Positions 33,931-42,707 are shown, counted from the first letter of the stretch. The stretch is 52,302 nt of DNA from Candidatus Puniceispirillum sp. (GCA_016778895.1 JADHOR010000012.1:1-52302); one strand, 5' to 3'. Notes: a model not told the origin generated them from the letters alone. Translations and numbers: made by a program.

Positions 33931-35709
33931 ATGGAACAAAAACCAGAATTTAGTGATGAACAGCATAACGCATGGAACCCTGGCCTTAGTTCTACTATGC
34001 CGACACGTCTTTTGCCGCTGATTACCCTGTTTCGGCCAGAAAATAGTGACGTCGGTTATCAGCAGGCAAAGGAGGCGGCAGATTTCTGCGGCCTTGCGGT
34101 TGAACAATTATGTGCCCTAAAGGTCGAACGCCTTGTTGTGCATGAGGTTTTAATACGGGTAACTGCTGATCTGTCGGTGCCGGACGGGCCGAGTTATGAA
34201 TATCTTGGTATTCAGCTGCGCGGTATGGTTGATCGCATATATCGTCAATATATAGTTCCGGAGCTGGATCGCGTCAAAGCGGATTTTGCTATTGTGAGGC
34301 AAAGCGCCGAAGATAGGATTTCCCAGCTCGTTGATGAAATTTATGCTTTTGAAATGATGCAGCCGCCGCCAAAGCAGGGTTTTTTAAACTTTTGGAAAAA
34401 AGCTCCAAAACCCTCGGCGTCAACCACGACACCGCCTGAGCTTCAGGCACTTGATAACTTGCGCCGACAAGTAATTCACGCCGATGATTTTACTGCCGCC
34501 TGCATGGCTGCCCTCATCAGTGTTGTAAGTGGCATTTTGGGAAAACAGGGGCGGATTGTCACTGACCGGTCGTTGATTGTCGGGCTTGCACTACGGGTGT
34601 TTTGCAATGATCAAGGCAGTGCCGAAGTTGGCCGGTTGATTGCGCCGCTGTTTGCGCAGGCAGCAAAGGCCGAAGGCTATCGCTTTTTGCCCGCACAAAG
34701 CGAGCCGATTGTGATGAATACCAAAGGTGCCTCTGCAGCTGGCAAAAGTACGATCCGGCCACAGCAACGCTTGCTGGCTGAGCGGATGGGGGTGCCATGG
34801 GAGGATTTTGCCCTTATCAGCCCTGATTATTGGCGGAAATATCTGCTAGATTATGACAGTCTGGGTGCAGATTACAAATATGCGGCCATGCTTACCGGGC
34901 GTGAGCTGGAATTTGTCGATAAAAAGCTAGATCGCTACATGGCGCAAAAGGCGATAGCTAAATCGGTTCCACATTTACTGATTGACCGGTTTCGGTTTGA
35001 CAGTTTCAAAATTGACAGCGAAGGCGATTATAAAAGCACGTTGTTGAGCCGGTTTGGGTCAACCGTCTTTTTGTTTTTTGCTATCACACCGCCGCCCGCA
35101 ACGGTTGAACGTGCATGGCAGAGGGGATTAACGACAGCGCGCTATAAAGCTGTTGATGATTTGCTGTATCATAATATTGAGGCTTTTACCGGTATTCCCG
35201 AACTGTTTTTCTCATGGATGTCGATTACCGACAAAAACATCTATTTTGAATTTTTGGATAATGACGTGCCTCTGGGTGATTTGCCAAAAACAATTGCCTT
35301 TGGGCGTAACGGATTGATGACGGTACTTGATCCAGTTGCCTTGTCTAATATCGACCGGTTTAAAGAGGTCAATGTTGCGGCAACGCGCCCAGAGGATGTG
35401 CTAAACCCTGAATGGACGCCAAGTTTCCAATTTTTGCGGCAATGTATTGCGGCTTTGCCAAAGCTGGAATTTGCCGATCAAACCAGCGCCGCCATATATG
35501 GGCGCATTGAAAAGACAGAGTGGATTTACAAAAACGCTGCTACCAAGCCGCAAAATCAGGTCGTTGATCAGGGGCTGGATGCGATTGGATGGAACGCCAA
35601 ACCATCACCCAAACCGGCGCCGGTTGAGCGGCTTGATATCGACGCCGAAAAGCGGGTGACGCTTGGGGCGTGGGGCGGTGTATCAGCCAATTCCGGTGGT
35701 GCCGATTAA
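33931..35709 (+). CDS. P-loop protein with zeta-toxin-like kinase core, unknown function
   Basis: The 592-residue protein has an N-terminal helical region (about 1-250) of unknown type and a P-loop core from about 258, with Walker A GASAAGKST (266-274), then LISPDYWRKYLLDYDSLGADYKYAAML, and LLIDRFRFDSF as a Walker B-like strand. The spacing of P-loop, DYW and the tyrosine-rich helix resembles zeta-toxin/PezT-type kinases that phosphorylate UDP-sugars, but the extra domains and length are not typical. The last 100 residues are Pro-rich and low in structure. No antitoxin gene is adjacent. ATG 33931 is chosen because the frame's earlier starts lie in the terminator hairpin. Function unknown. Confidence 0.65.
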   Translation: MEQKPEFSDEQHNAWNPGLSSTMPTRLLPLITLFRPENSDVGYQQAKEAADFCGLAVEQLCALKVERLVVHEVLIRVTADLSVPDGPSYEYLGIQLRGMVDRIYRQYIVPELDRVKADFAIVRQSAEDRISQLVDEIYAFEMMQPPPKQGFLNFWKKAPKPSASTTTPPELQALDNLRRQVIHADDFTAACMAALISVVSGILGKQGRIVTDRSLIVGLALRVFCNDQGSAEVGRLIAPLFAQAAKAEGYRFLPAQSEPIVMNTKGASAAGKSTIRPQQRLLAERMGVPWEDFALISPDYWRKYLLDYDSLGADYKYAAMLTGRELEFVDKKLDRYMAQKAIAKSVPHLLIDRFRFDSFKIDSEGDYKSTLLSRFGSTVFLFFAITPPPATVERAWQRGLTTARYKAVDDLLYHNIEAFTGIPELFFSWMSITDKNIYFEFLDNDVPLGDLPKTIAFGRNGLMTVLDPVALSNIDRFKEVNVAATRPEDVLNPEWTPSFQFLRQCIAALPKLEFADQTSAAIYGRIEKTEWIYKNAATKPQNQVVDQGLDAIGWNAKPSPKPAPVERLDIDAEKRVTLGAWGGVSANSGGAD

Positions 35710-35723
35710 TGTCATATTCTGAT

Positions 35724-35740
35724 AAATGATTATATCATTT
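35724..35740. promoter_or_regulatory. AT-rich inverted repeat
   Basis: AAATGAT and ATCATTT form a 7-base dyad around TAT, between the P-loop gene and the permease fragment. It may be an operator or a weak hairpin. Confidence 0.25.
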
Positions 35741-35771
35741 TGAAGAGGATATAATTTACGCCTAATGAGCA

Positions 35772-36131
35772 ATGATGGAGTGCACCTTTGGTGCGCCGCC
35801 AAAAGACGCATTTTTCAAGATTTATTTTTGGGCAGTGTTGCCAGAAATTCTGGGCGGGGTGTGGATTGGATTTATTCGTGCGGTCAAGGGTGTTATTATC
35901 GGCCAATTGTTGATATCTATTGTTAGGTTTGGCGCGTTGTTCGAACTCTATTCTGCAAATTTCCTAATGAAGCATTTCTGGGCAGTGCTGCTCGTACTGT
36001 TTGCGCTGGCTTTCATTATTGCAGAGTTTCTGGCCTATCTGGAACGCCGGGTAGCATATTATGCGGGTCTGATCTTTTTGTTTTGTTATTGGTTAAGAAG
36101 GAATTTTCAAAATGACGAATTACGTAATTGA
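35772..36131 (+). pseudogene. C-terminal fragment of an ABC transporter permease (TauC/SsuC type)
   Basis: The 119-codon frame begins inside the conserved EAA loop of an ABC permease (TFGAPPKDAFFKIYFWAVLP, then EILGGVWIGFIRAVKG) and continues through the last membrane segments to EFLAYLERRVAYYAG. It then runs on in non-homologous sequence to a stop 20 bases inside the next gene. The first half of the permease, its ATPase and its binding protein are missing. It is a remnant of a nitrate/sulfonate/taurine-type importer and cannot function alone. Confidence 0.75.
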
Positions 36132-36798
36132 ACCGCCAAAACAAGTGACTTTGCCGGTTCGTGGCGGCGATGCTGAATTTCCGGTGCGCCGGATTTACTG
36201 CATTGGCCGGAATTATGCTGATCATGCTATCGAGATGGGCCATGATCCGGATAAAGAGCCACCTTTCTTTTTCCAGAAAAACGCTGAAAATGTAGATACA
36301 AGCGGTGAGTTTCCATACCCGCCGCAGACCAGTGACGTGCATTTCGAGATGGAAATGATTGTGGCGTTAAAAAGCGGCGGGGTTGATATTCTGGAAAAAG
36401 ATGCGCTTGATCATGTTTTTGGTTATGGGCTGGGGCTTGATATGACGCGCCGTGATTTGCAGGGTGAGGCCAAGAAAATGGGTCGGCCCTGGGAAATTGG
36501 TAAAGCCTTTGAGAGATCTGCGCCAATGAGTGAGTTGGTGCCGGCAAGCGAGACCGGTCATTTGGATCATGGCCGCGTTGCGCTCGAAGTGAATGGCGAG
36601 TTGCGCCAAGAGGGTGACCTGAACCAAATGATCTGGAAAGTGCCAGAAATGATTTCTTATCTTTCGCGCTTTTATGACATAGCAGCAGGCGACCTGATCA
36701 TGTCTGGCACACCGGCCGGCGTTGGCCCGATCAAGCGCGGCGATGTGATGGTTGGCACTGTCGACGGACTGGGTTCATTCACCATTACTGTTGTCTGA
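36112..36798 (+). CDS. Fumarylacetoacetate hydrolase-family protein
   Basis: The 228-residue protein has the FAH fold and the short form typical of fumarylpyruvate hydrolases and 2-keto-4-pentenoate-like hydrolases. Visible are YCIGRNYADHAIEMGH, PPFFFQKN, the metal-binding acids in DVHFEMEMIVAL, and the C-terminal SGTPAGVGPIKRGDVM. Such enzymes cleave C-C bonds in 3-oxo-type acids using a metal ion. AAGGA precedes the ATG, which lies inside the decayed permease fragment. No aromatic pathway genes are next to it, so the substrate is open. Confidence 0.85.
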   Translation: MTNYVIEPPKQVTLPVRGGDAEFPVRRIYCIGRNYADHAIEMGHDPDKEPPFFFQKNAENVDTSGEFPYPPQTSDVHFEMEMIVALKSGGVDILEKDALDHVFGYGLGLDMTRRDLQGEAKKMGRPWEIGKAFERSAPMSELVPASETGHLDHGRVALEVNGELRQEGDLNQMIWKVPEMISYLSRFYDIAAGDLIMSGTPAGVGPIKRGDVMVGTVDGLGSFTITVV

Positions 36799-36807
36799 TA
36801 AAGATTG

Positions 36808-36848
36808 TGGGCGTGGGTGGTTCTAGTTAATTGATAGAACCACGCCCA
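36808..36848. terminator. Bidirectional hairpin between converging genes
   Basis: GTGGTTCTA (36817-36825) pairs with TAGAACCAC (36835-36843), extended by TGGGC (36808-36812) and GCCCA (36844-36848) with a small bulge. It separates the FAH gene from the leftward multicopper oxidase gene and includes the latter's stop codon. Confidence 0.55.
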
Positions 36849-38214
36849 TTCCCGCTGCGGCATGCTCTAACATGTGGCAGTGGAACAGCCATAAACCTGG
36901 ATTATCCGCGCGGAACACAAGGCTGATACGCTGTTGTGGCTGCATCAGCCATGTATCACGCTGGCCTGATGGCAGGGCGACCGTCGGATCGTCTGATAAT
37001 ACCCAGAAATGATGCCCATGAAGATGCATGGCGTGCGGCCATGCGGTGTCGTTATAGACATCGATCGACACCAGTGAATTCAGCTCAATTTCAGCCATTA
37101 TCTCACGATAATCACCGACTGCACCGTTAAAGGCCCAAAGTTTTTTATGTTGTTGCGCCAATTCACGAAGCGACTTTTCTTTGCCTTCAAACAATGCTGA
37201 TTGCAAATTACCCATTGCCCCACCCTGCATATGAATCGGGATCCGTCGTACCTTTTTTAAGGACGGAAGTTTGGGAGGTGCAGGCAGATTAACTGCGGCT
37301 TTGGTTAATGATGATACGCCAAGCGCAGGATCAACGTTAATCGTACCAGCGGGGTAAGGCTCGCCGGTACTGACCTCGGATAGTTTGAGGGTGCCACGAT
37401 CCATATCGAGAATAACATCGGCGCGCTGCGCTGGTGCCAGAACAATTTTATTGATCTGTTCGGGCTGGCATACAGCCCCATCAAGTGCAACCAGCGTCGC
37501 TTGAGCATCGTCAAGCTGCATCGTCATCACCCGAGCATTGGCCGCATTGATCATGCGTAACCGGATCCGCGCCTTTTGCTTTACCTGAAAGCTGGGGGCG
37601 GATAAGCCATTTATTGTCAGCCAATTGCCAAGGCGTCCGGCGTGCGACCAATCATGCAGGCTGCCCAGTGAGGCTTGATGGATCTGCCCATCATTGTCCA
37701 GCCGCCAATCATCAATCATCAGACAAATGTCATGGTCAACTGGCGGGTCGTCATCATCATCAATGACAAGCGGGCCATAGAGACCGCGTGCGACCTGTTC
37801 CCACCCCATATTGTGCGCGTGATACCAATAGGTGCCGCTGTCTTTCAGGGGGAATTCGTAATCGAAGGTTTCGCCTGGTTCGATTGGGGCCTGGGTCAAA
37901 TCAGGAACCCCGTCCATCTCGTTGAGATTACGGATACCATGCCAGTGAATTGTCGTTGGAACGTCCAGATTATTGCGAACCGCAGCCCGCAGAATATCGC
38001 CTTTGCGATAGCGCAGCATTGGTCCCGGGCAAGATTGGTTATAGAGCCACAGATCGGTATCGGGCTGCCCGTCACCAGCAATATTCAATCGTGTTTTGCC
38101 GGCAGTGATTTGGGTTTGCCGCGCCGAGACAAACGCCGACAGTGACAGGGGCGTTAGAGCTAGTGCGCTTGATGCCCCGGCCGCAGCCAGGGTTAAAAAA
38201 TAACGGCGTTCCAT
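36823..38214 (-). CDS. Multicopper oxidase, Tat-exported
   Basis: The 463-residue protein begins with a twin-arginine-type signal (MERRYFLTLAAAGASSALAL) and has the four copper-ligand motifs: TIHWHGIR, SGTYWYHAHNMGWEQ, PHAMHLHGHHFWVL, and LFHCHMLEHAAAGM holding the type 1 Cys and the axial Met. It is a laccase-like periplasmic oxidase, perhaps acting on Cu(I), Mn or phenols. ATG 38214 gives a proper signal; the longer frame from 38283 does not. It is followed on the same strand, further upstream, by tupA (stop at 38325), so the two may be co-transcribed. Confidence 0.9.
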   Translation of the reverse strand: MERRYFLTLAAAGASSALALTPLSLSAFVSARQTQITAGKTRLNIAGDGQPDTDLWLYNQSCPGPMLRYRKGDILRAAVRNNLDVPTTIHWHGIRNLNEMDGVPDLTQAPIEPGETFDYEFPLKDSGTYWYHAHNMGWEQVARGLYGPLVIDDDDDPPVDHDICLMIDDWRLDNDGQIHQASLGSLHDWSHAGRLGNWLTINGLSAPSFQVKQKARIRLRMINAANARVMTMQLDDAQATLVALDGAVCQPEQINKIVLAPAQRADVILDMDRGTLKLSEVSTGEPYPAGTINVDPALGVSSLTKAAVNLPAPPKLPSLKKVRRIPIHMQGGAMGNLQSALFEGKEKSLRELAQQHKKLWAFNGAVGDYREIMAEIELNSLVSIDVYNDTAWPHAMHLHGHHFWVLSDDPTVALPSGQRDTWLMQPQQRISLVFRADNPGLWLFHCHMLEHAAAGMGVVLSIN

Positions 38215-38324
38215 GACGTACCGATACCACTGAAAACATCCGTTGGCGACGAAAAAATGCGCCTGAAAGGCGATTTGCCGCACCCGTTGTAAGCGCTGAA
38301 ACGAAGTGGTAAGGCTGATATTTC

Positions 38325-39203
38325 TTAACGCGCTGGGCTGGCGTTTGGAAAAAATAAGGGCCGGTTCTTGTAATGAAAGGCAGCGATTGCGGCCTGGCCT
38401 TTAGCAGAAAGCAGCCATCTGGTGAAACGCTGGGATAAGGCGTCCCTTACCTTTGGGCAATGGCCTTTGCTAACGGTCACGATGCCATATTGATTAAACA
38501 ATAAAGGATCGCTCTCAAACAGGATTTCATGGTTAGTTTTATTGCGAAATGTAAGCCATGTTGCCCGGTCGCTAAGTGTGTAGGAGTCTGACTGAACTGC
38601 AAAGTTCAGTGTAGCGCCCATACCGAGTCCGGTTTCTAAATACCATTTTCCGCTGGCGTCTCTGGCTGATATGCCGGCCATGTTCCAGAAACGGCGCTCG
38701 GCTTTATGAGTGCCGCTATCATCGCCGCGCGAGGCAAATCTGGACCTCGTATTGGCGAGTTTTTGAAACGCTTCGACGGTAGAGCTGGCGGTGCGGATTT
38801 GGGCGGGATCGCTTTTTGGGCCAACCATTACAAAATCATTATACATCAGATTGTAACGCTGGCTGCCAAAGCCCTTGGAAACAAATTCTTCCTCATCAAT
38901 TGTTGAATGAACAATCAACATATCAGCGTCGCATTTTTCTGCGTTGCGAAGCGCCTGTCCGGTGCCAACGGCAACAATCCTTACTTTAAGATCGTGCTCA
39001 GCCTCGAATAATGGCAGCAAATGCTCATATAGCCCCGAATTCTGGATCGATGTGGTCGATTGCACAATGATGAAGGGCGTTGCCGCAGCGGGGCTAATAG
39101 CAAGGAAGCTGGCAAGCCATATATTGCTGCTGATGATCGCTTGGCGCGACATCGACAAAAGCCGATGAAAGGTTCGATTGGGGCTGAAAACGGAAGACAA
39201 CAT
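38325..39203 (-). CDS. tupA: Tungstate-binding periplasmic protein TupA-like
   Basis: TupA binds tungstate (or molybdate) for an ABC importer. The 292-residue product shows the family's oxyanion-site motifs: QSTTSIQNSGLYEHLLPLFE, VRIVAVGTGQALRNAEKCDA, LIVHSTIDEEEF and YNDFVMVGPKSDPA, followed by ASRGDDSGTHKAERRFW. A signal peptide precedes them. No TupB or TupC gene is in the window, so it is an orphan binding protein or its partners are elsewhere. It is divergent from a ModE-like regulator. A tungsten supply fits the Fdh1-type dehydrogenase at 14684-19166 and possibly the exported enzyme at 49383. ATG 39203 is used; ATG 39152 is possible. Confidence 0.88.
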   Translation of the reverse strand: MLSSVFSPNRTFHRLLSMSRQAIISSNIWLASFLAISPAAATPFIIVQSTTSIQNSGLYEHLLPLFEAEHDLKVRIVAVGTGQALRNAEKCDADMLIVHSTIDEEEFVSKGFGSQRYNLMYNDFVMVGPKSDPAQIRTASSTVEAFQKLANTRSRFASRGDDSGTHKAERRFWNMAGISARDASGKWYLETGLGMGATLNFAVQSDSYTLSDRATWLTFRNKTNHEILFESDPLLFNQYGIVTVSKGHCPKVRDALSQRFTRWLLSAKGQAAIAAFHYKNRPLFFPNASPAR

Positions 39204-39236
39204 CCTATTCTTTTATTTGAGATTTAACGGTGTTGC

Positions 39237-39254
39237 AAACCGCATATTTGGTTT
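39237..39254. promoter_or_regulatory. Weak dyad between tupA and the ModE-like gene
   Basis: AAACC and GGTTT (39237-39241, 39250-39254) flank GCATATTT in the 123-base divergent region. No clear ModE box of the E. coli type is seen. Confidence 0.2.
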
Positions 39255-39326
39255 TTCGTATCGCATCGCCTATCAATATTAGGTTAGATTGGGAGCAGGC
39301 GATTTGTTCGATAAGGGAGGCCATTT

Positions 39327-39710
39327 TTGACCGCAACAAAAAAGACTAGGCATGCGGCGAAAGAACCGGGGGTACGAACAAAACTATTCATCGCTGATGA
39401 AACCATTGGTGTTGGCAAGATTAATTTACTGGCCTTGGTTGGCGATGTTGGGTCAATCAGTGCTGCTGCGCGTCAGATGGGGATGAGCTATCGGCGCGCA
39501 TGGTTTTTGCTTGATTCGATGCAAAGCGGCTTTCGTGACCCGTTGTTTGTTACTGAAAGGGGTGGGGCTAGCAGGGGCGGTGCCACATTAACCCCGCTAG
39601 GGGAGGAATTGATTCGCCGCTATCGCGCCCATGTTGCGCTGGTTGATGATCAATCGGCTGATATATTGGCGTGGATGACAGCCGTTCAGATTAGCCTTGA
39701 TGAGGAATAG
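39327..39710 (+). CDS. ModE-like molybdate/tungstate-responsive regulator (DNA-binding domain only)
   Basis: The 127-residue protein matches the N-terminal domain of ModE, a winged helix-turn-helix of LysR style: GVGKINLLALVGDVGSISAAARQMGMSYRRAWFLLDSM followed by FVTERGGASRGGATLTPLGEEL. The C-terminal molybdate-binding (Mop) domains are absent, as in single-domain ModE-like proteins. Start is TTG with GGGAGG upstream. Divergent placement from tupA suggests it controls tungstate uptake, and it is the first gene of the FDH maturation locus. How it senses metal is unknown. Confidence 0.85.
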   Translation: MTATKKTRHAAKEPGVRTKLFIADETIGVGKINLLALVGDVGSISAAARQMGMSYRRAWFLLDSMQSGFRDPLFVTERGGASRGGATLTPLGEELIRRYRAHVALVDDQSADILAWMTAVQISLDEE

Positions 39711-39806
39711 ATGGCTTTAACCAGCGCAAACCTGTGTTGCACTTCATCTGGTGAAAAAAAGCTGTTATGGTGCTAATATTAACCTGTTACCGAGGATCCT
39801 ACCACG

Positions 39807-40109
39807 ATGAAATTTCCACCATGGCACCAGCGGCCTGATGTTTTTGATCCTGCAATGCACCGGGAAGGGATCTTGGATAGTCAGGCATTCCTGCGCGCTG
39901 CCGATCAGTTTATTTCACTAGCCAACCAGAGAAATAAGAAAATTGAGTCGACTGAATTGCAGATGGTGATGCTATATGCTGCGGCGCGTTACGCGGCACA
40001 TGTTGGTAAAAACGTACTCGCGGTTCAGGACCAAGAAGAATTCGTTCAGCATATGGTGGCGCAATATACGGATATGCTGCGCGAGCACATGGCCGACCCA
40101 ACAGTCTAG
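39807..40109 (+). CDS. DUF3144-like small protein
   Basis: The 100-residue soluble protein has a pattern recalling DUF3144: RAADQFISLANQRNK, then MLYAAARYAAHVGKNVL. It has no signal or metal motif. It lies in the formate dehydrogenase maturation locus, 17 bases upstream of the heme protein gene. The family assignment is tentative and its function unknown. Confidence 0.55.
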   Translation: MKFPPWHQRPDVFDPAMHREGILDSQAFLRAADQFISLANQRNKKIESTELQMVMLYAAARYAAHVGKNVLAVQDQEEFVQHMVAQYTDMLREHMADPTV

Positions 40110-40126
40110 CGGGGTATTTTGATATT

Positions 40127-40513
40127 TTGCGCGCGATTTTTTGGAGTATTATCACTTGGTTTTTGGCCGGTAGCGTGGCTCCAATCCCTGTTGCCGAGGC
40201 CAGTACTAGCGTTGAACGCGGGCGTGAAATTGTGCGCCAGCATTGCACGCGCTGTCATGTGATACCGGGGATAAACCCTTATGGCGGCATTGGGTCGACG
40301 CCATCATTTTCGGCGATGAAATGGCTGGATGACTGGGCGCGTCGTTTTGAAATTTTTTATCTGTTACCGCCGCACCCCTCACTGGTCCGCATTGAAGGGG
40401 TGAGTGAAGAGCGAAGCCAATCCTTACCTGCCTTTAGCAAGGAAATCATCCTCAAGCTTGAAGATGTTGACGATATTCTGGAATTTGTAAAAACCCTGAA
40501 AACACCTGAATAA
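40127..40513 (+). CDS. Small exported c-type cytochrome-like protein
   Basis: The 128-residue protein has a signal peptide (about 1-25) and one heme c site, CTRCH, in VRQHCTRCHVIPG. A Met that could be the axial ligand is in FSAMKWLDD, and the C-terminal helix DILEFVKTLKT is cytochrome c-like. It could carry electrons in the periplasm from the exported formate dehydrogenase, or from the multicopper oxidase, but both are inference. Start is TTG; no ATG is available without losing the signal peptide. Confidence 0.75.
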   Translation: MRAIFWSIITWFLAGSVAPIPVAEASTSVERGREIVRQHCTRCHVIPGINPYGGIGSTPSFSAMKWLDDWARRFEIFYLLPPHPSLVRIEGVSEERSQSLPAFSKEIILKLEDVDDILEFVKTLKTPE

Positions 40514-40599
40514 CGGTCGCAACAGGGATGTCAGCCACATCGTGGCGCCAAGTGGCCGGTTTGCAATTTGCAAGCGCCCCAATTTGAACGGAAAAGATA

Positions 40600-40827
40600 A
40601 TGACCAAGGACTCACGAGACGAGATGACTGCCAGCGAAGTGGCAATGCGGAAATTTCTAAAGCAGCTTGGCGTCACCGCGCACCAAGAGCTTGCGGCTGC
40701 GTTGGCGCAAGCCGTGGCTGATGGCAAACTTTTATCAGGCGCTGAGGTGGCGGTAACGGCACGCGTTGAAGTTGCAGATTTGCAATTCACACATGACGTT
40801 ACAGCAAATTTGGTGGTGCCTGAATAA
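40600..40827 (+). CDS. DUF6494 family protein
   Basis: The 75-residue protein resembles DUF6494: AMRKFLKQLGVTAHQEL, GKLLSGAEVAVTARVEV, and a final strand HDVTANLVVPE. It is soluble, without cysteine or metal motifs. Its stop codon touches the ATG of the Mrp-type ATPase, so they are translated together. Members are commonly found in alphaproteobacterial FDH loci, by my recollection. Function unknown. Confidence 0.6.
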   Translation: MTKDSRDEMTASEVAMRKFLKQLGVTAHQELAAALAQAVADGKLLSGAEVAVTARVEVADLQFTHDVTANLVVPE

Positions 40828-41937
40828 ATGGCTGCTTTAACTGAAGATGTGATTCTGGCAGCACTCGCCAATGTAACCGATCCATCACAAGGCAAAGATA
40901 TTGTTGCGCTTGGCATGGTGACCGGTCTGCAAATCAAGGACAGCAATATTATCTTTGCACTTGAGGTGCCGGCACACCGTGGACCAGCGATGGAACCAGT
41001 GCGCCGTGCAGCAGAAAAGGCGGCGTTAGCGATTGACGGGGTTACAAGCGCGACGGTGATGGTTACCGCCCATGCAGGCTCGCATGGCGGCTCTGGTGCT
41101 GGTTCTGCGGGAGAAAGCGCGAACCTTGCCGATCAGGGGCCAGTTATTGAAAAGGTTCTGGAAAGCAAGGTGCGCCGCTTTGTTGCGGTGGCATCTGGTA
41201 AAGGCGGTGTCGGCAAATCAACGACGGCGGTAAATCTTGCGATTGCATTGCGCCTTGAGGGGTTACGGGTCGGACTGCTTGACGCCGATGTTTATGGGCC
41301 GTCACAGCCGCGTATGCTTGGCGTTAGCGGGCGCCCCGCTTCGGCTGGTGGTGACATGGTCAAGCCGCTGGAGAGCTATGGTGTCCAGTTAATGTCAATG
41401 GGGTTGCTTGTGCCTGATGACACGGCGATGATCTGGCGTGGCCCGATGGTGCAGTCAGCTTTAACGCAAATGCTGGACTCGGTTGCGTGGGGTGTGCTTG
41501 ATGTCATCATCATTGATCTGCCACCCGGAACCGGCGATATTCAGATTTCACTCGCCCAGCAGGTTAGTCTCGCCGGTGCGGTGATTGTCTCTACGCCGCA
41601 GGATATTGCGCTGCTTGACGTTGTCAAAGCCCTGACTATGTTTGAAAAGGCAAAGGTTCCCGTGCTTGGGATGGTGCAGAATATGTCGCATTGGAGCTGC
41701 CCTGATTGTGGGCGTAAAGACCATATCTTTGGCGATGGTGGCGCAGCCCGTGAAGCCGAAAAACGCGGCATCGAATTATTGGGAGAAATTCCGCTGTCGA
41801 TGGCGGTACGGGTTGGTTCCGACTCGGGCACACCTATTGTCGTTGCCGAACCGCAGTCTGAACAGGCCAAGACCTATCGCAGCATTGCCAAACGTTTGAT
41901 GGAGGTCGCAGACCTCTGCTATGAGGAAAACGAATGA
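40828..41937 (+). CDS. apbC: Mrp/ApbC-family Fe-S carrier P-loop ATPase
   Basis: The 369-residue protein holds an N-terminal DUF59-like domain (about 1-80) and the ATPase: VASGKGGVGKSTTAVNLAIAL as deviant Walker A, LDADVYGPSQPRMLG, IDLPPGTGDIQISLAQ, and MSHWSCPDCGRKDHIFG with the CxxC that binds a bridging [4Fe-4S]. It should load Fe-S clusters into target proteins. In this locus the target is likely the Fe-S-rich formate dehydrogenase subunits. A Gly/Ser/Ala linker (HAGSHGGSGAGSAGES) joins the domains. It ends with an ATGA overlap with the next gene. Confidence 0.92.
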   Translation: MAALTEDVILAALANVTDPSQGKDIVALGMVTGLQIKDSNIIFALEVPAHRGPAMEPVRRAAEKAALAIDGVTSATVMVTAHAGSHGGSGAGSAGESANLADQGPVIEKVLESKVRRFVAVASGKGGVGKSTTAVNLAIALRLEGLRVGLLDADVYGPSQPRMLGVSGRPASAGGDMVKPLESYGVQLMSMGLLVPDDTAMIWRGPMVQSALTQMLDSVAWGVLDVIIIDLPPGTGDIQISLAQQVSLAGAVIVSTPQDIALLDVVKALTMFEKAKVPVLGMVQNMSHWSCPDCGRKDHIFGDGGAAREAEKRGIELLGEIPLSMAVRVGSDSGTPIVVAEPQSEQAKTYRSIAKRLMEVADLCYEENE

Positions 41938-42707
41938 CACTATATTACGAAGATGATCCGGCCGATCCGGCAACCCCGCCACAATTGCCGCCGCTTTTAA
42001 GAGCAGTTGATGTGCCGGCAGGTCAAGATGTTCTGGCCAAGGCTGTCGCGGTTGCGAAAAACACCGAAGTGGGTACCGTTTTCTACTCACAACGCGTCGA
42101 CCGCATGCAAATTGCGGTAAGGCTGGAACCCGATGTGCCAGTGCGCAATGCTGGCCAGATGCTGTTCGCGATGATGATCGGGCTCGGTGATGCGGTTGGT
42201 GCGTTGGCACCTCCGGAAATGGCCGTAACATATCAATTGCCCGGATATTTGCTGTTAAACCGGGGCCGTGCCGGATTGGTTCGCTTGGCAATTGATCCGC
42301 TCGCAGGTCCTGATGATGTTCCTGATTGGATGATCGTAAGCGCCGAATTGCGGCTGGAATCTGAGGAAGAGGAACAGACTGAATGGCTGAAGGCTGTCGG
42401 GCCAGAGCAGACCACAATGGCTGAAGAGGGCGGTGGATTTATTTCACGCACGCGCTTGGTTGAGTCGTGTTGTCGGCATTTTCTGGCATGGGTCAATCGC
42501 TGGCAGGATGATGGGTTTCGCCCACTATACGATAGCTGGATGCACCGACTGGAAGTGGCTGCGCCGATCGATTTTGCTGGCGGCGAGCAAGCTGAATGGC
42601 TGGGGCTTGATGAGGATGGTGGGGCGCTGGTCAAGCTTGATGGCAAGCCATCATCGCTGTTGCCGCATGAATTAGAGACGGTTTGCGGTGCGCCGTGGCT
42701 GCCTTAG
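41934..42707 (+). CDS. Biotin/lipoate-protein-ligase-like protein (DUF4444-type C-terminus)
   Basis: The 257-residue protein is tied by overlap to apbC. The middle part (DVLAKAVAVAKNTEVGTVFYSQRVDRMQIAVRLEPD) resembles the fold of biotin/lipoate protein ligases, but the ATP-binding GRGRxGR motif is not evident, so it is probably not an active ligase. The C-terminal stretch with LGLDEDGGALVKLDGKPSS and LLPHELETV fits DUF4444, which is attached to such proteins in alphaproteobacteria. It is likely cytosolic and may handle cofactor or Fe-S assembly for FDH. This is inference. Confidence 0.65.
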   Translation: MTLYYEDDPADPATPPQLPPLLRAVDVPAGQDVLAKAVAVAKNTEVGTVFYSQRVDRMQIAVRLEPDVPVRNAGQMLFAMMIGLGDAVGALAPPEMAVTYQLPGYLLLNRGRAGLVRLAIDPLAGPDDVPDWMIVSAELRLESEEEEQTEWLKAVGPEQTTMAEEGGGFISRTRLVESCCRHFLAWVNRWQDDGFRPLYDSWMHRLEVAAPIDFAGGEQAEWLGLDEDGGALVKLDGKPSSLLPHELETVCGAPWLP

